DNA of 33,131 nt from Candidatus Woesearchaeota archaeon. Lineage in GTDB: Archaea > Nanobdellota > Nanobdellia > Woesearchaeales > ARS49. The position numbers and the translations under genes are program-made. The stretch is from assembly GCA_016215315.1 (NCBI GenBank), contig JACRKG010000041.1, forward strand, positions 1 through 33,131, in the 5' to 3' direction. Position 1 is the first letter of the stretch, and each line of letters begins with the position of its first letter. Below are positions 16,630 to 23,377 of this stretch, piece by piece. The notes under the pieces are model-generated. The model was given only the letters and a program-made list of their open reading frames with translations. It ran no database searches and was not told the DNA's origin.

Positions 16630-16674
16630 ATCAGAGAATAAAAAAAAATGAGAATAAAAAACAATAAAAAATTT
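16630..16674 (-). terminator. T-rich termination region after the cold-shock gene
   Basis: Read on the minus strand, this stretch has four closely spaced T-runs of 5-9 nt (16630-16674), a short way after the cold-shock gene's stop. It would be the transcription stop of the long operon that begins near 22800. The minus strand also has a run of seven Ts nearer the stop codon, so several U-tracts may share the task. Confidence 0.35.
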
Positions 16675-16724
16675 TGTTTAAACTTTTTTAAAACCGTTAT
16701 TTAAGCGGAGATTTTTAAGTTTTT

Positions 16725-16919
16725 TTACTCAGACTTAGATACATTAACTGCTTTTGGACCTTTGTCGCCTTGTTCTACATCGAATGTAACTGAATCATTC
16801 TCTTGTAGGTTAACACCAGCTTTTAAGCCTGTTTGGTGTACAAAGTAATCTTTTCCATCTTCGGCAGTTATGAAACCGAATCCTTTCATTTTGTTATAAA
16901 ATTTTACTTTTCCTTCCAT
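16725..16919 (-). CDS. csp: cold-shock domain protein (CspA-like)
   Basis: The 64-residue single CSD protein binds single-stranded RNA and DNA. RNP1 is KGFGFI and RNP2 is DYFVHQT, with the usual EGKVKFYN opening and DKGPKAVNV near the end. GGAGG seven nt before the ATG sets the start. It begins 25 nt after the E1-like gene on the same strand and is probably the last gene of the ubiquitin-like operon, although an internal promoter is possible. Single-domain Csp proteins are mostly bacterial and occur in only some archaea, so its ancestor may have been acquired by transfer. Confidence 0.93.
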   Translation of the reverse strand: MEGKVKFYNKMKGFGFITAEDGKDYFVHQTGLKAGVNLQENDSVTFDVEQGDKGPKAVNVSKSE

Positions 16920-16944
16920 TTTAAACCTCCGTATTCTACTAGAA

Positions 16945-18366
16945 TTATGGCTGTGTTTTTAAATCTATTTGTTTATTTTCTAATTTTTGGTCTATTTGAC
17001 CCAACCATTCTTTTATTTCTGGTTTAGTACAAGAACAGCTTTCACCGGGACCAACTAATCCTCCTCTAACTGGCGCAACAGAATCATACTTAAGAATTCT
17101 TCTAACAGGTTCACCACGATTTTTGTCTAAAATTTTTAAGGCTTCACCAACCATCATGTTTCCCGTAATTTGATTAGTCATTATAACGCTAGGATCGGGA
17201 GCAAATCTGCAACTTGCAGCCTTTCTTTGCTCTGCTAACGCTTTTTCAACTTCAATTTTGCAATCCAAACAAGCGCTGAGTCCAGGTTCATAAACTATTA
17301 CTTGTCCTGAACGAGGATTTGTACCTCCACTAATCAAAGGAATGTTGTTTCTTACTGCAAAATAATTTATTATTGCCCTAACTGCAAAACTATCAACACA
17401 ATCCAAAATCGCGTCAGGTTTGTTCTTTTTAAAATAATTAGAATCCTCGGATAATTTTCCCACAATGCCTTTAACATTTGCTGAAGGAACTATTTCTAAG
17501 ATTTTTTCTGCTAAAGCACGAGCCTTTTTCTTTCCCACGGATTCATAAAATAATATTTGCCTGTTAAGGTTTGTTGAATCCACTTCGTCAAAATCGAGAA
17601 TGTCGATGTTTCCTATTCCTTCTAACGCAGCTCCTAATGCTGCAAAATTACCTAGCGCGCCAGCACCAACAATTAAAATTTTTTTATCTTTCAAGTCAGA
17701 TTTTTGGAATTTTCCTTCTTTTTCTTTTGAAAATCTTCTTTGCGCTGACAGAGAATATGCTGCAGTTTTTGCAGGAATGTCATTTTTATCTAAAGGCATG
17801 ATCATTTTTCTTACTTCTTCAGCAATCATTCCGCCAATAATCCCACTTACAACTCTTCCTTGTTTTACTCCATTATATTCTTTCAAAAATGCATTTTCTT
17901 TAAGATTATTAATAAAAACTTCTGCCATATCATCATCTGAAGATGCAGAAATTACATTTATTCCTTTCGAAGATGCATAATTTAGAATTGTTGATTTCGA
18001 TTTTGAAGAGTTAGTGACATCTATAACTATTTCTGGTTTGCCTAGCATCAAAGCAAGAGATGGTGTTTCAAAAGAAATACCGACTCCTTTTATTTTAGAA
18101 ACTGGATTTATTTTTGAAAGAATTTTTTCCAATGACTTGACTTTTGATTCTCCTAATTCTGCAGAAAATAACAAGAATTCTTTGTCTTCACCAACTTTTG
18201 CAGTGTCATAAATTTCTAAATTTCCAATGCCTAATGCTGCTAGTGCTGTCAAAGTGTAATTCGCCAGATATCCAGATCCTATTACTGCAATTCTTGCATT
18301 GCTTAATAGTTCTTGATTCCAACCTTTAATTAATTCCTGCCTGTTATATCTATCTATTACAGTCAT
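16945..18366 (-). CDS. E1-like activating enzyme with tandem adenylation domains
   Basis: The 473 residues carry two ThiF/MoeB-type Rossmann domains in one chain. The N-terminal domain (1-210) has RYNRQELI, the Arg-finger segment of E1 proteins, and a GSGYLA loop (30-35). It has lost the ATP-binding Asn-x-x-Arg-Gln after its acidic strand, so it looks inactive. The C-terminal domain (about 225-473) is intact: GAGALG (234-239), LDFDEVDSTNLNRQILF (257-273), Lys279/280, DCVD (322-325), zinc ligands CLDC (366-369) and CSC (444-446), and a probable catalytic Cys386 in AASCRFAP before the MMVGEALKIL helix. This split of Arg finger and active site is the arrangement of eukaryotic Uba1. The gene starts 2 nt after the JAMM gene. 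It should adenylate the modifier encoded at 22376 and take it as a thioester. Confidence 0.88.
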   Translation of the reverse strand: MTVIDRYNRQELIKGWNQELLSNARIAVIGSGYLANYTLTALAALGIGNLEIYDTAKVGEDKEFLLFSAELGESKVKSLEKILSKINPVSKIKGVGISFETPSLALMLGKPEIVIDVTNSSKSKSTILNYASSKGINVISASSDDDMAEVFINNLKENAFLKEYNGVKQGRVVSGIIGGMIAEEVRKMIMPLDKNDIPAKTAAYSLSAQRRFSKEKEGKFQKSDLKDKKILIVGAGALGNFAALGAALEGIGNIDILDFDEVDSTNLNRQILFYESVGKKKARALAEKILEIVPSANVKGIVGKLSEDSNYFKKNKPDAILDCVDSFAVRAIINYFAVRNNIPLISGGTNPRSGQVIVYEPGLSACLDCKIEVEKALAEQRKAASCRFAPDPSVIMTNQITGNMMVGEALKILDKNRGEPVRRILKYDSVAPVRGGLVGPGESCSCTKPEIKEWLGQIDQKLENKQIDLKTQP

Positions 18367-18368
18367 TT

Positions 18369-19349
18369 TTAGTCTCGTTTTCTCCTGTCATTTTCATTCT
18401 TAACGGGCTGTTCTTCTTTTGCAGACAATTCTTCTTTTGCTGGTCGATCATCTTTTGGTTTTTCTTGGTCCGTTGGAGTCCATATACCGTCTACTTTTCT
18501 AAATAAAGACTTGAATCCTTTGAAATTAAATTGCTTAGGCACATATCTTCTTCGCTCGTATCTTACCTTTTCTCTTAATTCTTTTCTTAGTTCATTGCCG
18601 TCAATAATATGATCTCCAGTATCATAGACTGTAACGCTAACTCGTTCACTTTCATCTCTGGATTTTCTGCATGAAAAACACAAATCACGGGTTGCTATTT
18701 CTGCATAAGGAACTCGCTTATCCTTCCATGCGTTAACAACTAAACCATATGCAAAACCTACTCTTTTCTCCCCCAATAACTTCAATCCTTCAACTTTAAC
18801 TGTATTAGGATCTCCCTTAACTTGCAATTCATACTTTCTCAAAGGATTTTTTTTATCAAACAATAATAATTTTCCATTTTCCACTTTACTTTCTAAGTTT
18901 TTTAATTCTTTTTCTTCAGGAATACTGATATAATTAACTGCACTAATTTCGTTGAGAACTGTTCTTTGTCCTTTGTCATCAGTGCCTGAGAAGAATGTTC
19001 TCAAAAAACCGTGACTGTGCCACCAACCCAATACTTTAAATCCTTGCTTGTCTAACTCTCTTCCTGCTTTAATAACGTCCTCTGCGTGAACTTCAAAGAA
19101 TCCTTCTTGAACTTCTTGATCTCTTGCAAGGTAAGCATCTGTAGCGATTAAGTCTTTAGAGTCTTTTGGCGCAATCAAGTATCCGCCGCATTCCATTGTT
19201 CTTCCAGCAATGCTGCACATTAATCTTGCATAAGCAAATGCTTTCTCAAATGCATACTCTGTAACGTGTATTGTACCTAAATTATGCCCTTCTTCTTTCT
19301 TGTTTTCTTCTGGTTCTTCTTGGTTTAATAAAAAATCTAAGTTTTTCAT
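18369..19349 (-). CDS. JAMM/MPN+ metalloprotease (deubiquitinase-like)
   Basis: The 326-residue protein has a complete JAMM motif: Glu53 in TMECGGYL, His111 and His113 in GWWHSHGF, Ser121 and Asp124 in FFSGTDD, i.e. H-S-H-x7-S-x2-D. That makes it a zinc isopeptidase that could trim the tails after the QGG of neighbouring proteins and remove the modifier from targets. The N-terminus (1-25) is charged. The region after the catalytic domain (about 200-326) has a CFSC pair, a basic segment with YERRRYVP, and a charged tail of PAKEELSAKEEQPV type; I recognise no domain there. It starts one base after the E2-like gene at 19351, and its ribosome binding site is the sequence encoding that protein's QGG. 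Confidence 0.88.
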   Translation of the reverse strand: MKNLDFLLNQEEPEENKKEEGHNLGTIHVTEYAFEKAFAYARLMCSIAGRTMECGGYLIAPKDSKDLIATDAYLARDQEVQEGFFEVHAEDVIKAGRELDKQGFKVLGWWHSHGFLRTFFSGTDDKGQRTVLNEISAVNYISIPEEKELKNLESKVENGKLLLFDKKNPLRKYELQVKGDPNTVKVEGLKLLGEKRVGFAYGLVVNAWKDKRVPYAEIATRDLCFSCRKSRDESERVSVTVYDTGDHIIDGNELRKELREKVRYERRRYVPKQFNFKGFKSLFRKVDGIWTPTDQEKPKDDRPAKEELSAKEEQPVKNENDRRKRD

Positions 19350-19350
19350 T

Positions 19351-20721
19351 TTAGTTTCCTCCTTGAATTATCAAAACTCCTTTTTTTTCGAGTTCATATT
19401 TTTCTTTCACATTGCGCCTGAAATCGGTATTTTCTCTCAACTCATCACAAGCGGGATATTTTCCTTCCTTATATCCGTACATTAACATGCCTTTGCATTG
19501 TCTCAATCTTTTAGCAATAACATCACCTAAATCTTTTCCACTTGTTGGAAATAACTGTTTTCCTATACAAATCTTAACAAGATCTCTTCCGCTTCTTCTG
19601 AAATCAGGATAAATAAAAGGATGGTTGTTATTGTTAATCATCCAAAATTCAGGTGAATAACTTGTCAATTTGTTGTCGCTAAAATAAGTATAAAGCCCTA
19701 TCTTAGATTTATTAAAGAAATAATAATTGCCGTCAAATTGGCTTTTTATTGCAAATTCTGGAACTTCAACATAAACAAAATAGGTTCCATCAAAAATCGT
19801 AAAACCAAATCCTTTATCTTCATGGCTGTTTTTTCCTCTCATAAGCAACAAATCAACATCTTGTGCATTAAATATTTCTTTTATTTTTTCTTTTGAAAAC
19901 TTTTCTTTTAAAGAATCTAGCTTCATTTTTCTTTGCAAAAATTTCAAATATTTTCCTTCTGTTTCAGCTACGCTGCTTACTTGACTTCTTGTCGAATAAT
20001 TTTTTCCTCCTAAAAAGACCGAAAATGCATCATTAAAACCAGGGATTAATTCATAAATTTTGCCTTGTGTTAATACTACATCAGAAACACTAATAGCTTT
20101 TCCAAAAAGAGACTCTCCTCTGTATTCTTTTCTTGGCTCATAATCAAATAAAGAATCTAACTTTTTTTCAAAATTTCTTCTTTGTTTAGGAACTATCCTG
20201 CCTTCTTTTTCTACTTCAGATTTCATAATATTTATTTCTTCTTGCACACTCCCAATTATTCTTTCCAGCGCGGGACTGTTTAATTTTGAAGAATTTTCCC
20301 CACCAACTTCTGTTGCTTTTCCTCCAAAAATTTTCACAATCCTATTTTTATGATTTGATTCTCTCAAATAAGGAAAAACTTGTTTGAAAATAAGCTGAGG
20401 GATATCTAAATTGGCATTAATTGCTTTCAGAGAATTTAGTTCTTTTTTTACTTCTGCAGCATATTCCAAATTGATTTTATCAATAGTGGCTCGCTCTCGA
20501 TCAAAGTGTAGTTCTTCAAAAGAAGTGAGATCTCCGATTTCAGTCAAAGCTTTTTTACCATTTTTATCTTGGAAAAAATCAGATTCAACAACACCCTCGC
20601 TAACAGTGTAAACTTTTTCATTTATTACAAAAACAGGCGATTGTTCAGCCAGTTCAAAAATAGGGTGTCTGGATAAAATTTTCAGGCCGGGAGTTTCAAG
20701 AGCGGATTCCTGATTTGTCAT
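19351..20721 (-). CDS. E2-like protein B with C-terminal QGG-N
   Basis: The 456-residue protein is paralogous to the one encoded at 20718. It has an N-terminal domain shared with its paralog (18-135, starting RHPIFELAEQSPVFVIN), a charged variable linker (about 136-190) and a C-terminal domain. In the latter, VYVEVPEFAIKSQF and YYFFNKSKIGLYTYF give beta strands, followed by NNNNHPF (HP at 367-368) and VKICIGK (Cys385), then an Arg/Lys-rich helix. The HP...IC-x-G order matches the E2/UBC core (HPN, then the catalytic Cys in an IC strand) and prokaryotic E2 families, so Cys385 is the candidate thioester site. The chain ends EKKGVLIIQGG-N. The start overlaps the upstream gene by ATGA. The E2 assignment rests on motif order alone. 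Confidence 0.55.
   Translation of the reverse strand: MTNQESALETPGLKILSRHPIFELAEQSPVFVINEKVYTVSEGVVESDFFQDKNGKKALTEIGDLTSFEELHFDRERATIDKINLEYAAEVKKELNSLKAINANLDIPQLIFKQVFPYLRESNHKNRIVKIFGGKATEVGGENSSKLNSPALERIIGSVQEEINIMKSEVEKEGRIVPKQRRNFEKKLDSLFDYEPRKEYRGESLFGKAISVSDVVLTQGKIYELIPGFNDAFSVFLGGKNYSTRSQVSSVAETEGKYLKFLQRKMKLDSLKEKFSKEKIKEIFNAQDVDLLLMRGKNSHEDKGFGFTIFDGTYFVYVEVPEFAIKSQFDGNYYFFNKSKIGLYTYFSDNKLTSYSPEFWMINNNNHPFIYPDFRRSGRDLVKICIGKQLFPTSGKDLGDVIAKRLRQCKGMLMYGYKEGKYPACDELRENTDFRRNVKEKYELEKKGVLIIQGGN
20579..20670. repeat. 92-bp near-identical segment shared by the two E2-like genes (copy 1)
   Basis: This stretch encodes the start of the shared N-terminal domain (RHPIFELAEQSPVFVIN onward) and matches 21961-22052 with only four mismatches by eye. 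The genes on either side of it have drifted much further, so it looks like a patch of gene conversion or very strong constraint. Confidence 0.7.
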
Positions 20722-22337
20722 CTTCTCGACCCTCCTTGAATTATTAAAACTCCTTTCTTTTCTAAGTCTGATTTTTTTCTTATATGAGAAGAATAATTAC
20801 CACTAATGCTGCTTAATTTATATCGCGAATCATATGAATTGCTAGTATAACCATACATTAACACTTCTTTGCATCTTCTAAGTCTTTTAGCAATAACTTC
20901 GCCAGCATCTTTTCCACTTGTTGAAAACGATTGATTTCCTGTGCAGATTCGGACAAAACTGCCCTCTACGTTGTGATTAAAAGGGTGATTATTATTGTCG
21001 ATCATAAAAAAGCCATCAGAATAACTTAATGACTTTCCATTACCCGAGTAAACCCAAAATCCAATTCTTGTTTTTTCAAAAAAGTAATAATTATCATCAA
21101 ACTGACTTTTTATTGCAAATTCCGGAACTTCAATATAAACATAATGATGACTATCATGAGTAGTAAAACCAAATCCATCTCCTTTGAATTCTGTTTTTCC
21201 TTTCATTGCCAATAAGTCTCTGCTCTTTTTGTCAAGAAGTTCTAGTATCTTTTCTTTTGAAAAGTTATCTTTTAAAGAACTGAGTTTTATTCTTTTGTCT
21301 AAACTGGCAAAATACTTTTTTTCTATTTCACTCACACTACTTATTTTGGTGTGAATAGAATATCCTTTTCCACTTAAAGAAATTGTGCAATCAACGTCAG
21401 ATCCTAAAATTAATTCATGAATTTTTCCTTTAGTTAGTATAACATCTCTTCCATCTATTGCCTTTCCAAGAAGGGAATTTCCTAAGTATTCTTTTCTATG
21501 TTGGTAACCAAATAAATTATCGAGTTTTTTCTGAGAACTGTTTCTTCTCTTTGGAGCTACCGCACCTTCTTTTTCTACTCCTGATTTTATATTGCCTACT
21601 TCAGCTTGCACATTTCTAATTATTCTTTCTAATTCAGGGGAATTTCTCAAATTCTGAGAACTCTGCGCAGGCTTTTTCTCTTCATGTGTCTTACTTAATT
21701 CTGCACCTAATATTCCTATGAGTTTATTTTTGTGTTCTTCTCCTTTAAAATAAGGAAAAACTTGTTTGTAAATAAGCTGAGGGACATCTAAAACATCATC
21801 ATCTAATTTTAAAGAAGTTAATTTTTTAGTTATTTCCGAAGCATATTCTAAACCGATTTTTTCAATTGTTGTTTGTTCTCGGCTAAAATATAGTTCATCA
21901 AATGAATTAATATCTCCAATTTCAACTAGCGGTTTTTTGTTTTTTTTATCTTTAAAAAAATCAGATTCAACAACACCCTCGCTAACAGTATAAACTTTTT
22001 CATTTATTACAAATACAGGCGATTGTTCAGCCAATTCAAAAATAGGATGTCTAGCTAAACTTTTTAGATCTTGAATTTCTAATTTTGAGCTTTTATCTTG
22101 CTTTTCTCTTTGCAACAGTATTTCATCAGGGTGTACCCGCCAGTTCAAATTATTAAGATCCGGAAAATTTACTAAAATAAAATTATTCTGAGAATCAACT
22201 GAAACTACTTTTCCTTTTGATTCTAAAGGCAAATCACCTATAGTTCCGCCGTAATAGTAATGCTTATTACTAGACTTATTATTAGCCAATCCTAGATTTC
22301 TTCCAATAACTATATTATCGCCTTTCTTAAAGTCCAT
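20718..22337 (-). CDS. E2-like protein A with N-terminal Mib-SH3-like domain and C-terminal QGG-SRR
   Basis: The 539 residues form three parts. Residues 1-77 (KKGDNIVIG... KGKVVSVDSQNNFILVNFP... WRVHPDEILL) resemble the SH3-like repeat of Mind bomb ubiquitin ligases: GD-x-V start, a G-x-V-V-x-V-D strand, V-x-F and W-x-x-x-P-x-E-L end. Residues 96-215 match the N-terminal domain of protein B. The C-terminal domain has VYIEVPEFAIKSQF, NNNHPF (HP at 451-452) and VRICTGNQ (Cys465), the same HP...IC-x-G order as in protein B and in E2 enzymes. The chain ends EKKGVLIIQGG-SRR. GGGAGGG before the ATG at 22337 is its own ribosome binding site. It lies 38 nt after the modifier gene. Roles as carrier or self-conjugating factor are inferred. 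Confidence 0.55.
   Translation of the reverse strand: MDFKKGDNIVIGRNLGLANNKSSNKHYYYGGTIGDLPLESKGKVVSVDSQNNFILVNFPDLNNLNWRVHPDEILLQREKQDKSSKLEIQDLKSLARHPIFELAEQSPVFVINEKVYTVSEGVVESDFFKDKKNKKPLVEIGDINSFDELYFSREQTTIEKIGLEYASEITKKLTSLKLDDDVLDVPQLIYKQVFPYFKGEEHKNKLIGILGAELSKTHEEKKPAQSSQNLRNSPELERIIRNVQAEVGNIKSGVEKEGAVAPKRRNSSQKKLDNLFGYQHRKEYLGNSLLGKAIDGRDVILTKGKIHELILGSDVDCTISLSGKGYSIHTKISSVSEIEKKYFASLDKRIKLSSLKDNFSKEKILELLDKKSRDLLAMKGKTEFKGDGFGFTTHDSHHYVYIEVPEFAIKSQFDDNYYFFEKTRIGFWVYSGNGKSLSYSDGFFMIDNNNHPFNHNVEGSFVRICTGNQSFSTSGKDAGEVIAKRLRRCKEVLMYGYTSNSYDSRYKLSSISGNYSSHIRKKSDLEKKGVLIIQGGSRR
21961..22052. repeat. 92-bp near-identical segment shared by the two E2-like genes (copy 2)
   Basis: Partner of 20579-20670, same orientation, 1382 bp away. 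The four differences fall at positions that leave the peptide unchanged. Confidence 0.7.
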
Positions 22338-22375
22338 TCACGGCCCTCCCAGATAAAAAAATTAAATAAAAAAAA

Positions 22376-22765
22376 TTAAATAAAATAGTTTCCGCCTTGT
22401 TGTACTGCGGAGATTTCTATTTCTAGTTCTCTGAAAGGTTTTTTTGTGCCGTCTGGTAGTTCGTGTTCTTTCTCAACTAGGTATTGTTTTACTAAATCGC
22501 CTAATTTTGCTGTCTTCTGGTTAGCAACTACAACACTACCCACTTCATTTAATTCTCTTCTTACGCTTTCTGCTAAAGAAAGTTCTGTGTCAGTAATGTC
22601 TGTTGAACCAACTAAATGGTCTATTACATTTCTAATTGTTTTTTCTGCGTACTCTATTGGAACTCTTCGCATTATTGCATCATCTTTTCCAACTAAGCCA
22701 GTTCTTACACTAGCAACAATTGGCAGACCTTGCGCGTCTTGACTTGGTATTTCTCCATCTGACAT
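22376..22765 (-). CDS. ubiquitin-like modifier (beta-grasp-like) with processed QGG C-terminus
   Basis: The 129-residue protein, first gene of the operon, has the layout of a ubiquitin fold. A short disordered N-terminus (1-12) is followed by a strand (LPIVASVRTG), a hairpin and second strand (AIMRRVPI), a long helix (EYAEKTIRNVIDHLVG), a helical middle, VGSVVVANQ, LGDLVKQYL and a last strand ELEIEISAV leading into Q-G-G (123-125) with NYFI after it. A diglycine after a terminal strand, plus a short removable tail, is what a JAMM-trimmed, E1-activated modifier should look like. Here QGG is encoded CAA GGC GGA and does not act as a ribosome binding site. At 129 residues it is longer than ubiquitin (76), with an inserted helical segment. 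I know no named family for it. Confidence 0.65.
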   Translation of the reverse strand: MSDGEIPSQDAQGLPIVASVRTGLVGKDDAIMRRVPIEYAEKTIRNVIDHLVGSTDITDTELSLAESVRRELNEVGSVVVANQKTAKLGDLVKQYLVEKEHELPDGTKKPFRELEIEISAVQQGGNYFI

Positions 22766-22778
22766 ATTTTTGCCCCCC

Positions 22779-22831
22779 TTAAGAACGATTCGTTCTTAAT
22801 AACATAACATAAGCGAATTACTTTTATATAG
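22779..22831 (-). promoter_or_regulatory. promoter and palindromic operator of the ubiquitin-like operon
   Basis: On the minus strand a TATA box (TATATAAAAG, 22822-22831) predicts transcription starting near 22800. Directly there lies a perfect inverted repeat, arms TTAAGAACGA (22779-22788) and TCGTTCTTAA (22790-22799) around one base. A repressor bound on it would block initiation. AAGGGGGG follows and is the ribosome binding site of the modifier gene. No regulator gene is adjacent. Confidence 0.6.
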
Positions 22832-23035
22832 TTTGCTTTTGATTAATACTAACTATTGGTTCATATTCGAGTTTACAGCTCACTGTTTGCAGCTAGCAGT
22901 ATTAAAAATTTCTAAAGAAAAATTTGTAAATTAGAAAAAATTAATTCAATAAAATTTCTTGATAATCAACAGTAGTTTTTAAAAATGTTATTCTATTCTA
23001 AGAAATATTAGTTAATATTTAAGGATGTGAACAAA

Positions 23036-23332
23036 ATGAGTTTGAATAAAAAATTTAAAGGTAAACTTCAAGAAGCTATCAGTAGCAATAAAATTGATTT
23101 GAGATTAAGAAGAGCTTTTTCTACCATATTAAAAAGTAATGATTCATCAAAACTTGACGAAATAATTTCTTATCATGTCCAAGCAAGAGAAGGTTTGAAG
23201 TATGATGGTTTAAATCATTTGACAAGTACTTTTTACACAGGCAGAACAAATTACAAAACATTACTTGATTTTGTAAGCAACCCGAACTTCTACACTTTTG
23301 AAGGCGCACGAAGATTGAGAAACATATTTTAA
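23036..23332 (+). CDS. hypothetical protein, 98 residues
   Basis: A basic, helical protein (SLNKKFKGKLQEAISSNK...) with no Cys, ending GARRLRNIF. I recognise no family. The ATG at 23036 is preceded by AAGGATGTGA as a weak ribosome binding site and by a TATA-like GTTTTTAAAAATG around 22976-22988. It is divergent from the ubiquitin-like operon, with 270 bp between, so it could be a functional neighbour but has its own promoter. The 22832-22975 stretch in between is AT-rich and shows nothing else I can support. Confidence 0.5.
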   Translation: MSLNKKFKGKLQEAISSNKIDLRLRRAFSTILKSNDSSKLDEIISYHVQAREGLKYDGLNHLTSTFYTGRTNYKTLLDFVSNPNFYTFEGARRLRNIF

Positions 23333-23377
23333 CTAAAAAACCAAAACAATTCTTAATCAAAGTGCGCAAATAGTAAA

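Noticed and set aside
16604..16666. 20-codon Lys/Asn-rich frame
   Set aside because: Low-complexity sequence without homology features, and it coincides with the probable terminator region.
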